Positions 41,408 through 50,181 of a stretch of 64,000 nt of DNA are shown here, in pieces. The DNA lies in NCBI GenBank assembly GCA_040752835.1, contig JBFMGG010000005.1, positions 1 to 64,000 on the forward strand. The letters are read 5' to 3'. The stretch comes from Campylobacterota bacterium. Lineage in GTDB: Bacteria > Campylobacterota > Campylobacteria > Campylobacterales > Sulfurimonadaceae. Both the position numbers and the translations under genes were made by a program. Below the pieces are notes generated by a model. That model made no database searches and was not told the DNA's origin. It saw only the letters and a program-made list of their open reading frames with translations. The first letter of the stretch is position 1. Each line of letters opens with the position of its first letter.

Positions 41408-42625
41408 ATGCGCAACACAATAGCAGTCGGATTGATCAGCCTGGGACTCGGATGGAGCAGCGCCGCCGCGGACGTTTCGGAGATGATTTTTTATCCCGAG
41501 CCCGATTTCGCGGAGGGCATTTTCCATTTCAACTACCAGGGCGAAAAAAATAAAAACTACGGGTTCATGTTCGAAAAAGGGTTCGATCCCGAACGGATCG
41601 TCTACGTCCGCCCCGCCGAACACAAAATCGAAAAGCTGCGCGACGGGGCGCTCAAGGTGTCGTTTAGCAACACCGACCGCTATTCGTACCTGCAGCGGGC
41701 GTACCGGGACGATTTTCTCGTTTCCGACGAGAAAGGGGTCGTCAAGATCCTCCTCAGCGGCGGCGACTGCAAATCGAGCACGGACTGTGTGACCGCCGAG
41801 AATATCCTGACCGTCAATATCCCTAAAGGGTACGGCGTCCGGAGCTACCAGGGGCTCGATCAGGATCTCAAACCGCTCAAAAACCCCCAGTGGCAGCGTA
41901 AAGGGAACACCTACACCCTCACCGCCCGGGACGTCAAAGGGGCGTGCATCATGATGGAGCTCGAACGGCTCAAGCCGGGGCAGGTTCCGACCCATCCGGC
42001 GATGGCATCGGCGGCTCCCAAACCCGCGCCCAGAGCGGCTGCGAAGAGCGAAGCGCCGCTGGTCTCCGCGGTCAAAGGGGCTTCGGAGAGCGACATGAAC
42101 GTCGCCGATGTCGAGACGCCCGCCCATGCGCCGCAGGTTCCGCGGGAACCCGAACCCGAAGTGCGCCCTGTCGCCGTCGCTGCGCCCAAGGTTCAGGAGC
42201 CCAAACCGCAAAGCGCGCCTGAAGCACCCCGGGCCGAAGTGAAGCCCGTGGCCCCAAGCGTCGCCCCCGCGGCCTATTTCCGCAATTTCCAGCTGTTTGA
42301 AAACCGTTCGGTGGTCGCCCTCAACGAAGAGGGGAAAGCCCGCCTCAACGAATGGGTCCGGCAGTTCCGTGCCGGAGGGTATCAGTCGGTGGTGATCAAC
42401 GCCTACACCGACAGCATCCCGCCGCAGCGGCTCAAACATCTTTATGCGACCAACGAGATTCTCTCCGCCGCACGCGGGAAAGTCGTTGCCGATTACCTCG
42501 TTTCGCAGGGGATCGACGCGTCCCGCGTAAGCGTCAACGGCAAGGGGGCGCTTGACCCGGTTGCCTCGAACGACACCGAAGAGGGGCGTTCCAAAAACCG
42601 CCGTATCGAGTTCGTCCTCCGCTGA
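41408..42625 (+). CDS. exported OmpA-domain protein
   Basis: 405 residues. Signal peptide (MRNTIAVGLISLGLGWSSAAA), an N-terminal beta-rich domain (~25-180), a Pro/Ala/Glu-rich linker (~200-285), and a C-terminal OmpA peptidoglycan-binding domain (VVINAYTDSIPP ... LSAARGKVVADYL ... RSKNRRIEFVLR). It probably links the outer membrane or periplasm to peptidoglycan. ATG 41408 with GAGGTGAG upstream is the start; the open frame extends much further left but there it is only antisense to the RMD1-like gene. Confidence 0.82.
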   Translation: MRNTIAVGLISLGLGWSSAAADVSEMIFYPEPDFAEGIFHFNYQGEKNKNYGFMFEKGFDPERIVYVRPAEHKIEKLRDGALKVSFSNTDRYSYLQRAYRDDFLVSDEKGVVKILLSGGDCKSSTDCVTAENILTVNIPKGYGVRSYQGLDQDLKPLKNPQWQRKGNTYTLTARDVKGACIMMELERLKPGQVPTHPAMASAAPKPAPRAAAKSEAPLVSAVKGASESDMNVADVETPAHAPQVPREPEPEVRPVAVAAPKVQEPKPQSAPEAPRAEVKPVAPSVAPAAYFRNFQLFENRSVVALNEEGKARLNEWVRQFRAGGYQSVVINAYTDSIPPQRLKHLYATNEILSAARGKVVADYLVSQGIDASRVSVNGKGALDPVASNDTEEGRSKNRRIEFVLR

Positions 42626-42649
42626 TTCTCTTTTCTCTGCGCTTCCCGA

Positions 42650-43528
42650 TCAGGGGAGCTGTTCGTACAAATCAAACAGATCGATATCGTCCGGAAGCCT
42701 CGACCGTCCGTCGCGGTGGGAGCGGGTGTAGGCCACAAGGCGCTTGAAATGCTTGCGCAGGTGGTAGGCGTCGGGGACATTGGGACGGAACCAGTCCCCT
42801 TTGGCGCTGAACAGCCAGTCGATCACCCCTTTGACGTCGAGGAGGGTATAGCCGTGTGCGTCGATGAGCAGTTTGATCTGTTTCGCCCAGCTCATGACGT
42901 CGAAAGGCTCTTCGAACTGCGGATCGATCGCCCGGAGGCGTCGGATGAAATACTGCGCCATCTCGAACTCCTCGCCCGAGGGTTTGGCTTCGTCGAGTTC
43001 GCGCGAAGCGACCGCGGGGAGGGATGAGGCTTCTTTGCGCGCCCATCGCCCGAATTCGGCTTTCCAGTCGAACGAGCGGCGGTTCTGGGATCGGTGGTAG
43101 AGGTTGAAATCCTCGAACACGTCGCGCCGCAACCCTTCTCTGTCACACAGTTCCAGCGCAAACGCGTGCAGCTCTTCGAACGCTTCGTTGGAGAGGTTGA
43201 GGTAATAGTTGCTGTCGACGTATTCGGTCGGAACGGTTTCGGGAAGCGGCGTCCGTTCGGGGGAGATCGGTGCGAACGCGTAGCGCATCATCATCCCCTC
43301 GGGGGTTTTGCGCCGGGCGGAGACGAGAATCCCTTTTTTGACCAGCGAATCGAGCGCTTCGACCACCTCGCGGGGGCTGTGCCGCAGGGTTGCAGAGAGC
43401 CCCGACGCCTCGATTTCCCCCGGTTTTTCGCCCCATTTTTGGGTATGCAGCGCGATGAGGGGGAGAAGCGCGCGTTCGAGCAGGCTCAGATCGTTGCGCT
43501 CGATCAGCGATGCGGGCAGCACTATCAT
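42650..43528 (-). CDS. putative replication-associated protein with winged-helix N-terminus
   Basis: 292 residues. The start (RALLPLIALHTQKWGEKPGE ... SPREVVEALDSLVKKGILVS) fits a winged-helix fold. The C-terminal segment DVMSWAKQIKLLIDAHGYTL ... VIDWLFSAKGDWFRPN ... LRKHFKRL resembles the DnaT/phage-replisome-organiser C-terminal pattern (WxxxIRxLLxxDG ... VIxWxxxDxFWxxN). This suggests loading of the replicative helicase, but only from motif resemblance. It overlaps the next gene by 4 nt. Confidence 0.55.
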   Translation of the reverse strand: MIVLPASLIERNDLSLLERALLPLIALHTQKWGEKPGEIEASGLSATLRHSPREVVEALDSLVKKGILVSARRKTPEGMMMRYAFAPISPERTPLPETVPTEYVDSNYYLNLSNEAFEELHAFALELCDREGLRRDVFEDFNLYHRSQNRRSFDWKAEFGRWARKEASSLPAVASRELDEAKPSGEEFEMAQYFIRRLRAIDPQFEEPFDVMSWAKQIKLLIDAHGYTLLDVKGVIDWLFSAKGDWFRPNVPDAYHLRKHFKRLVAYTRSHRDGRSRLPDDIDLFDLYEQLP

Positions 43529-44115
43529 GATTTGAGAAGCCTCCCCTTGAGCGGGGCGGCGATCGCTTCGGTGCGGGAGCGCTCGCGCCGGAGGATTTCG
43601 TTGACGTATTCGTTCATGACCCGCGCTTCAAAAAGGCTCCGATCGAGCGATACGTAATCGTAAATCCATTTTTTCCCGAGGGTTTTGACGACGTTGACGT
43701 CGGTTTCGTCCAGCAGGGGTTTCTCTTCTCCCTCCCGGCGGATCGAGGTGAAGCGGATCGCTTCGAACCGCTCCAGCGCACTTTTTTCGGTATTGCGTTC
43801 GAGCGTGACGTTACGGCGCAGATCGTACATCAGGTGATAGAGGTTTGCCGTCCGCTCCTGCGCTTCGCGCTCGATCGGGGTTCGCGACTCTTCTTCGAAC
43901 TCGGCGGCGACGTGCGCGATTTTTTCAAACCCGTTTTTAAAAGGCATTCCCCCGCCCGAGAGACGGCGGAAGAATTCACGGTACTGCGAAGGGTGGATGT
44001 GGCGTACGAGATCGGCAACGTGGGCGCGGAGGTTGATGTCCTCTTCGATCTTGAAATATTCCATCAGTGAAGTGACGAACTGGGCGCGGATCTGGTCTTC
44101 GGTGTGTCGTTGCAT
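43525..44115 (-). CDS. conserved hypothetical protein (196 aa), partner of the 42650 gene
   Basis: A 196-residue helical, highly charged (Arg/Glu-rich) cytosolic protein. No Walker, HTH or membrane motif seen. It begins the two-gene unit; its stop and the next start overlap as ATGA, so the two products are probably made in equal amounts and may interact. Function unknown. Confidence 0.6.
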   Translation of the reverse strand: MQRHTEDQIRAQFVTSLMEYFKIEEDINLRAHVADLVRHIHPSQYREFFRRLSGGGMPFKNGFEKIAHVAAEFEEESRTPIEREAQERTANLYHLMYDLRRNVTLERNTEKSALERFEAIRFTSIRREGEEKPLLDETDVNVVKTLGKKWIYDYVSLDRSLFEARVMNEYVNEILRRERSRTEAIAAPLKGRLLKS

Positions 44116-44169
44116 GACGTAAGTATAGCATCCCCACGTAAAAGAAACATGAAGCGCCGATGATGCCGT

Positions 44170-44201
44170 GTAACGTAAATGTGACCGACAAACGGTATCA
44201 T
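44170..44201 (+). promoter_or_regulatory. promoter of the chemosensory operon with GTAAC/GTGAC half-sites
   Basis: GTAAC (44170-44174), 6 nt, GTGAC (44181-44185), 10 nt, -10 box TATCAT (44196-44201). The layout equals that at 25976, 30411 and 35603. A second -10-like GATATACT occurs near 44245. Confidence 0.55.
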
Positions 44202-44333
44202 TGCAGCCGTATACGGGTTTTTTGACAAAAATGTCGGAAAACGGGATATACTTTTTACGATGAATTTATGCCGGTTCGCCCTGTTTTATCAAGCAGTGCG
44301 CGACGGTTTCAGCTCCCAAGGAGGCGCTCAGCA

Positions 44334-45905
44334 TTGCCGACGTTAAAAGAACAGCTTAAGCAGCGCCTTCGCGAAAACGACCCGGCTTACCGCTATTACA
44401 AATCGATCTTTAACCTGGTCAGCGACCTGATCGCCCTCAGCGACGGAGAGCGGATTATCGACGCCAACGACCGCTTCACCTCTTTTTTCGGACGGCTGGG
44501 AGAGGACGTGTTTGGACCGGAATTTCGGCTTTCCCGCCATTTCGAGCCGATCGACAAATACGGTTACGTGTATGAAGGGTACGAAGGAAAGCGTTGGTTC
44601 GAACACGTGCTCTCGGATCAAAAAGAGCATTACCGCGTCGGAGTGATGGGGGACGGAAAACTCCATTCGTTCAACATCGCCCTCGCCCCACTAGAACCGC
44701 TCGATGGGATTTACGTCGTCACAATGACCGACATCACCGAGATGATCGGGTACAAAAACAGGCTCGAAGAGGGGTTGCGCAGCAGCGTGGAAGATAAGCA
44801 CGAAGCGCAGTTTCTGCTCCGGCAGTACGATTACGCGATGAACGTCTCGAACCTGGTTTCCCGCAGCGATCCGGACGGAAATTTCACCTACGTCAACGAT
44901 GCGTTTTGCGCGGCTTTGGGATACGAACGCGACGAGCTGATCGGGGAGAACGCCCTCATTTTGTGCCCGCCGGATGAAAACGACCTCTACTACGAATCGA
45001 TTTGGAAAGCGATCGACGAGGGGAACATCTGGCAGGGTGTTCTGCGCAACGCCGACAAAAACGACAACATTCATTATTTCGATACTACGGTGGTCCCCGT
45101 CCGTGACCGTGCGGGCGACATCATCGAGTACCTCTCAATCCGGCACGAGATCACCGCGACGGTCAAAGCCCGTACCGAAGCGATCCAGAACCTCGAGTCG
45201 AAAACCAAATTTTTCGACCAGATATCGCACGAGCTGCGCACGCCGCTCAACGCCGTGGTCAACTTTACCGATCAGGCATTGGAAAATTTCGACGAGATGT
45301 TCGGGGACGAATCGACCCGCGAACTGGTGCGCCGCTATCTCGAGCGGGCCCACAAAAATTCCGAAAACCTGCTGTTACTAATCAACTCACTCCTGGACCT
45401 CGCCAAACTCCGATCAGGAAAAGAGACGTTTGCAATGTGCCCGTGCGAAGCGGTTTCTCTCGTGCGGGAGGTCTTTGAGAACTGCTCAAGCCTGAACCAT
45501 GAAATTAAAATAAATTATGCGTTTAAGAACACTGTTAGGTCGGTATGGATAAATTCTGATCCGGTGAAACTGCGACAGATCATCACCAACCTGATTTCCA
45601 ACGCGTTTAAATTCACTTCCGAAGGTTTCATCGATGTGTCCGTCGAGGAAGAAGGGGAGGAGTGTCGGATCGAGATTTCCGACAGCGGGGTTGGGATCGC
45701 GGAGGATAAACTCGCTTTGATTTTCGAACCGTTCGAACAGGCGCGAATCCAGGACCCCGGGACGGGGCTGGGTCTGAGCATCGTCAAAGAGTACGCGCAG
45801 TCGATGGGGATTTCCCTGGACGTTCGGTCGGTGGAAGGGCTGGGGAGCCGTTTTACCCTCAAAGCGCAAAAAATTCCCCCAAAAGGTGAAGAATGGACCA
45901 TATAA
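44334..45905 (+). CDS. double-PAS sensor histidine kinase
   Basis: 523 residues from TTG 44334, favoured because AAGGAG (44318-44323) precedes it; ATG 44268 is an alternative that would add 22 unusual Arg/Ser-rich residues. Two PAS domains (~20-140, 165-285), then HisKA with the phospho-acceptor His in FFDQISHELRTPL (~residue 299) and HATPase_c (NLISNAFKFT, DSGVGI, GTGLGLSIV). No membrane helix, so it senses a cytosolic signal. It overlaps the following response regulator by 13 nt, its likely partner. Confidence 0.87.
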   Translation: MPTLKEQLKQRLRENDPAYRYYKSIFNLVSDLIALSDGERIIDANDRFTSFFGRLGEDVFGPEFRLSRHFEPIDKYGYVYEGYEGKRWFEHVLSDQKEHYRVGVMGDGKLHSFNIALAPLEPLDGIYVVTMTDITEMIGYKNRLEEGLRSSVEDKHEAQFLLRQYDYAMNVSNLVSRSDPDGNFTYVNDAFCAALGYERDELIGENALILCPPDENDLYYESIWKAIDEGNIWQGVLRNADKNDNIHYFDTTVVPVRDRAGDIIEYLSIRHEITATVKARTEAIQNLESKTKFFDQISHELRTPLNAVVNFTDQALENFDEMFGDESTRELVRRYLERAHKNSENLLLLINSLLDLAKLRSGKETFAMCPCEAVSLVREVFENCSSLNHEIKINYAFKNTVRSVWINSDPVKLRQIITNLISNAFKFTSEGFIDVSVEEEGEECRIEISDSGVGIAEDKLALIFEPFEQARIQDPGTGLGLSIVKEYAQSMGISLDVRSVEGLGSRFTLKAQKIPPKGEEWTI

Positions 45906-47362
45906 AGCTTCTGATAGTTGACGACGTCGAGGACAACCGGCTCGTCCTCAACGCCATATCGCGGAAAGTGGAAGGATTCGAGATCAAAGAGGCCTGCGAC
46001 GGGATCGAAGCCGTCGAGATCGTCGACGCGTGGCACCCCCAGATCGTGATGATGGACGTGATGATGCCCCGGATGGACGGCCTGGAAGCCTCCCGCCTGA
46101 TCAAAGCCCGTTACCCCGAAACGATCATCATGGTCGTCACCGCAGTGATCGATCCGCAGATGGAAGAGAACATGGCCGCGATCGGGATCGCCGCGTATAT
46201 CCACAAGCCGATCGACAAGGACCTGATACGGTTCAAACTGCAAAACTTCGTTTCGTTTCTGAATTCCAAAGAGGGGAAATTCAAACCGCTTTCGGAAAAG
46301 GAAGCCCTCAACCCCTTCAGCTCCGACATCCGCCACTGCAAGACCCTTTTCGACGTTCCCGATTCGGAGGCGATGATGGATTTCGGGATGTGGATTCTCG
46401 CCCGCTGCGAAAACGGCTACCCGGTTTCCTGCACCAAGGTGGACATCGCGCTGGAGTTTTTCTACGAGCTGATGCGTTTCGGTACGCGGGATGGGAAGGC
46501 GCTCAGCATTATCGTCGAAGAGAGTTTCGAAGAGATTTTCGTGACGATGAAATTCGACGCGCCGATCGTACTGCACCCCAAAGTTTCGGCATTGCTGGTT
46601 GACATGGGGGAAGACTGCATCTGCCGAGGCAACATCGCCTGCGTGCGGCTGCGCATCTCCAACCCCGCCGCGACGCCGAAAAAAGAGCCGCTTCCCCCGT
46701 GCCCGCCGACTCCGTCGGAGAAAAAGGGTTTCGAACCCGCCCCGGCGCCCGTCGAGCCCTCTACCGCCCCGAATATCCCTGCGGCACCGCAGGCCGCGGC
46801 AAGCGTTGAACCTTCGCAGCCCGCCAAAGAAGTGCGGGTCATCGATTCGGAAGAGAAAGTGCTCCTGCGCCAGAGCTTCGTCAATAAAACCTCGGCGGTC
46901 GATTACGTCCGCGACATCGGCGGAGACGTTCTCGACGAGATCCGCGACCTCGAAAGCCTCGACGTCGAATGGGGCGAAAAGCTCCGTATCATCGAAGACG
47001 ACGGCGATGCCCAGAGCATCCGCTCTTTTGCTGACAACGTGCTGGGGGTCTATGTCCGGGCGATCAACAACCTGTTCGAATTCACCGCGCTGGCGTATGC
47101 CCTCTCCTCGCTGGGGGCATTTTTAAAAGAGAACGCCGATGCGATCATCGCCGATCCCAAAAAGCTCAAAACGCTCACGATGCTGCTCGAACACCTCGGC
47201 AGCGATCTGAGCTCGTGGCGGGAGCATATTTTTTCACTCCAGGACACCGCCGACATCCACTATCTCGACAGCTCGTTTTTCAGTTCGTGCATGCAGATCG
47301 AGGGGATCATCGCCGAAAAGGAGGTTGCCGCGGATGACGACAACGACATCGAATTTTTTTAA
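45893..47362 (+). CDS. response regulator with long C-terminal extension
   Basis: 489 residues. CheY-like receiver (~1-125) with phospho-acceptor D55 (MMDVMMPRMDG), T at VVTAV and K at IHKPID. The middle (~140-270) has a segment resembling an ATPase/dimerisation part of a kinase (ALEFFYELMRFGTRDGKALS). A Pro/Ala-rich linker (~275-320) leads to a helical C-terminal domain (~325-475). No DNA-binding or GGDEF output is seen, so signalling is probably by protein contact. Confidence 0.72.
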   Translation: MDHIKLLIVDDVEDNRLVLNAISRKVEGFEIKEACDGIEAVEIVDAWHPQIVMMDVMMPRMDGLEASRLIKARYPETIIMVVTAVIDPQMEENMAAIGIAAYIHKPIDKDLIRFKLQNFVSFLNSKEGKFKPLSEKEALNPFSSDIRHCKTLFDVPDSEAMMDFGMWILARCENGYPVSCTKVDIALEFFYELMRFGTRDGKALSIIVEESFEEIFVTMKFDAPIVLHPKVSALLVDMGEDCICRGNIACVRLRISNPAATPKKEPLPPCPPTPSEKKGFEPAPAPVEPSTAPNIPAAPQAAASVEPSQPAKEVRVIDSEEKVLLRQSFVNKTSAVDYVRDIGGDVLDEIRDLESLDVEWGEKLRIIEDDGDAQSIRSFADNVLGVYVRAINNLFEFTALAYALSSLGAFLKENADAIIADPKKLKTLTMLLEHLGSDLSSWREHIFSLQDTADIHYLDSSFFSSCMQIEGIIAEKEVAADDDNDIEFF

Positions 47363-47390
47363 CCCACACCACCGAGGAGGAAACAGATAA

Positions 47391-47777
47391 ATGGCAAAAA
47401 GAGTAATCATCGTAGACGATTCCAGGGCCGTCGTCGCAACGGCGGAACTGGCGCTGGAGGGGCTGATCGGCAGCGGTGCGATCGAGTTCAAATCGTATCT
47501 CAACCCGGCCGAGCTGCTGGCGAACCTGCAGGGGGGGAGCGAAAATTTCGATCTCCTCATCAGCGACGTCAACATGCCCGAGATGAACGGCCTTGATCTG
47601 GCCCGTGCCATCAAATCCGACGACCGGTACAAAACCAAACCGATCATCGTCCTCACCACCGAAAGCTCCGACCAGATGAAAATGGCCGGCAAAGAGATCG
47701 GGGTGACGGGATGGATGGTGAAACCGTTCAGCGAAGACAAACTGGTCAAATCGATCAAAATGGTGCTGGGGGTATAG
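47391..47777 (+). CDS. cheY: CheY-like single-domain response regulator
   Basis: 128 residues: acidic pair DD near residue 10, phospho-acceptor D59 (LISDVNMPEMNG), conserved T in IIVLTTES, K in MVKPFSED. A single receiver domain, the usual output of a CheA kinase toward the flagellar motor or another target. GAGGAGG lies ~12 nt upstream. It is followed 2 nt later by cheW. Confidence 0.88.
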   Translation: MAKRVIIVDDSRAVVATAELALEGLIGSGAIEFKSYLNPAELLANLQGGSENFDLLISDVNMPEMNGLDLARAIKSDDRYKTKPIIVLTTESSDQMKMAGKEIGVTGWMVKPFSEDKLVKSIKMVLGV

Positions 47778-47779
47778 CC

Positions 47780-48274
47780 ATGGAATCCAATACGGCGCAA
47801 TCCAGACGGGAGCGTTACCTGACGTTTTTCCTGGGGGAGGAGCAATACGGCATCGCGATCGACCGGATCAAGGAGATCATCGCGATGATGAAGGTGACCA
47901 ACGTCCCCAAAACGCCCGAATACATGCGCGGGGTCATCAACCTGCGCGGTTCCATCATTCCGGTGGTCGATACGCGGTTGCGCTTCGGGATGGAGGGGCG
48001 TGAAGCCGACATGCACACGGCGATCATCATCGTCGAGGTCGAAAAGGTGAACATCGGGTTTATCGTCGACCGCGTCGAAGAGGTTGCCTCGATCGATGCG
48101 GCGCATCTGAGCGAGCCGCCGAAATTCGGCAGCCATATCGACACCGATTTCATCTGCGCGATGGCGCAGATCGAGGAAAACGTCGTCATGATTCTCGACG
48201 TACTCAAGCTGTTCGAAGCCGAAGAACTGGTCAGTCTCGAACAACTGCAAAAACAAACCACTGAAGGAGAGTAA
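47780..48274 (+). CDS. cheW: CheW coupling protein
   Basis: 164 residues with the CheW fold: LTFFLGEEQYGIAIDRIKEI, TPEYMRGVINLRGSIIPVVD and GFIVDRVEEVASI. It links receptors to CheA. ATG 47780 (MESNTAQ) lies directly after the cheY stop; the longer frame is only the cheY tail in another frame. The frameshifted MCP starts 2 nt after the stop. Confidence 0.92.
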   Translation: MESNTAQSRRERYLTFFLGEEQYGIAIDRIKEIIAMMKVTNVPKTPEYMRGVINLRGSIIPVVDTRLRFGMEGREADMHTAIIIVEVEKVNIGFIVDRVEEVASIDAAHLSEPPKFGSHIDTDFICAMAQIEENVVMILDVLKLFEAEELVSLEQLQKQTTEGE

Positions 48275-48276
48275 GG

Positions 48277-49916
48277 ATGAATTGGTTGGAAAACATGGTC
48301 TTGCAGACCAAGCTGATGCTGTTGACCGGGGTGATGATGGTTGCCCTGGCGATTTTGGGTTACGTAGGGTACAACTCGACGCAGAAATGGGAAGAGAGCA
48401 TTACCGAGGTGGGAACCGTCCGTCTCCCCTCCATCGTCGGCTTGCTGGACATGCGGACGGGGATGAATCAGGTCGCGATTCAGCAAAACCGCGTTCGCGC
48501 CCTCAAGGACGACCCGCGTTCCAAAGAGAAGCTCCAGGATGCACTTGAAAAACTGATCAAAGGGTTCGAACGCTACGACCGGGGGTATAAAATCTATGCT
48601 CCCCTGCCCCAAACGCCCGAAGAGGCCGAAGAGTGGAAAAAATTCGAAGAAAATTTCGGCAAATGGAAAGAACTGAGCCTGCAGTTCCGCGCCAACACCC
48701 TCATTCCGCTGATCAACAATACCGACCCGGCGATGGTCGATGTCTATTATGGCCAGATGGCGGCGTTTATCGAAAAAAGTCGTGAACCCAGACAGGCTGC
48801 GTTGGACAACATCGAAAAAATCACGCAGATCAACGTAGAAATCGGCGATGAAACAGTCAAACAAGCCAAAGAAGATTCGGCGGCGGCAGTACAGCTGACG
48901 ATGGTGATCGTACTGGCGGCGTTTGCGGCGGCGATTATCCTGGCTGTCCTTATCATCCGCTCGATCACCCGCTCCATTACCCAAAGCGTCACTTCGATCC
49001 GCGACGGGGCGATGCAGATCACGTCGGCATCCGAGCAGGTCGCTTCGTCGTCTTCGTCGTTGGCCCAGGGAGCGAGCAGGCGAGCAGCGTCGAAGAGGTG
49101 AGCGCGACCCTCGAAGAGTCCACCGCGATCAACGCGCAAAACACCGACAATGCCCGTCAGGCCGACATCCTGGCGAAAAACGCGAACGATTCGGCCCGTG
49201 CCGGGTACGAAAAAGGGGAGCAGCTCTCCTCGTCGATGCACGCGATCACCGAATCGGCGGCAAAAATCTCAGGGATCATCAAAGCGATCGATCAGATCGC
49301 GTTCCAGACCAATCTCCTTGCTCTCAACGCCGCCGTCGAAGCGGCCCGTGCGGGTGAACACGGCCTCGGATTCGCCGTCGTTGCCGATGAGGTGCGCAAC
49401 CTGGCGCAGCGTGCCGCTTCCGCGGCCAAAGAGACCTCCGACATCATCGAAGAGGTAGTCGAGCAGATCAAAGAAGGAAACCAGATCGCCCTGGCGACCC
49501 ACACGGCGTTCCAGGAGATCGTCGAACAGTCCAAAAAAGTCTCCGATCTGATCGGCGAGATCAGCATTGCCGGAAAAGAGCAGTCCGAAGGGATGGCGCA
49601 GATCAACCAGGCGATGGGGCAGGTCGATCAGGTCACCCAGCAGGTGGCGGCAAACTCCGAAGAGGCGGCTGCTGCGGCCGAAGAGCTCAACGCGCAGGCT
49701 GCATCGATGCTCGAGACGGTAGGGATCCTGGCCAAAATGGTCGGCATGCAGACCGACGCCCCGGCGGTTCAGGCGAAGAAAAAAACGCTCCACACGCTGG
49801 AAGTGAAAGCTCCCGCCGCGCCGCGTAAAGTGCAGAGCGCATCTGCGCCGCGCCCGACACCTGCCAAGGCCGATGAGATTTTCCCGCTGAGCGAGGACGA
49901 TCTCAAAGAGTTCTAA
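48277..49916 (+). pseudogene. methyl-accepting chemotaxis protein gene broken by a 4-nt deletion
   Basis: The reading frame from ATG 48277 has TM1 (~12-32), a periplasmic helical domain, TM2 (~207-229) and runs to [10 protein letters not shown], then shifts and stops at 49101. From 49074 another frame gives [16 protein letters not shown] and an intact signalling hairpin ([35 protein letters not shown]) to 49916. The canonical text GAS-EQASS is restored by adding one GAGC unit at 49072-49077. So a tandem GAGC repeat seems to have lost one copy. It could be a real mutation, a phase-variable tract, or a sequencing error. Restored length 547 aa. Confidence 0.85.
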
Positions 49917-49917
49917 G

Positions 49918-50181
49918 ATGCAGTTCGACGGAGACGTGCTGACCATCGGGCTGGAAATGACGATGGAGGAGATACGGGAATTCGAACAGTTTATCCGCCC
50001 GCGCATCGAGTACATCGAGCGCATCGAGGCGGAGGCGGGGAGCGTGCTCAGAAGCAGTGCTCTCCTGGCTCTTTTGGCGAGCCTCAAACGCACGCGCCCC
50101 GATCTGGCGATCCCTTTTTTGGAAAAAGGGTCGGTAGCGGCGCCGGCGCACGGAACCTTGCATTGGATGTGTTATGACTAA
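49918..50181 (+). CDS. small protein (87 aa) of the chemosensory operon, function unknown
   Basis: An 87-residue protein starting MQFDGDVLTIGLEMTMEEIREF. Its start is 1 nt after the MCP stop, and its stop overlaps cheA by 8 nt, so it is embedded in the operon. The DVLTIGLEMTMEE start faintly resembles a STAS-type beta strand-helix, but the protein is too short for a full STAS domain. It may act with CheA or the receptor. Confidence 0.6.
   Translation: MQFDGDVLTIGLEMTMEEIREFEQFIRPRIEYIERIEAEAGSVLRSSALLALLASLKRTRPDLAIPFLEKGSVAAPAHGTLHWMCYD

Noticed and set aside
49098-49916. Independent gene for a soluble chemoreceptor fragment starting at GTG 49098
   Set aside because: The frame continues the upstream MCP text perfectly after adding 4 nt, so it is the 3' part of a broken gene, not a separate one.
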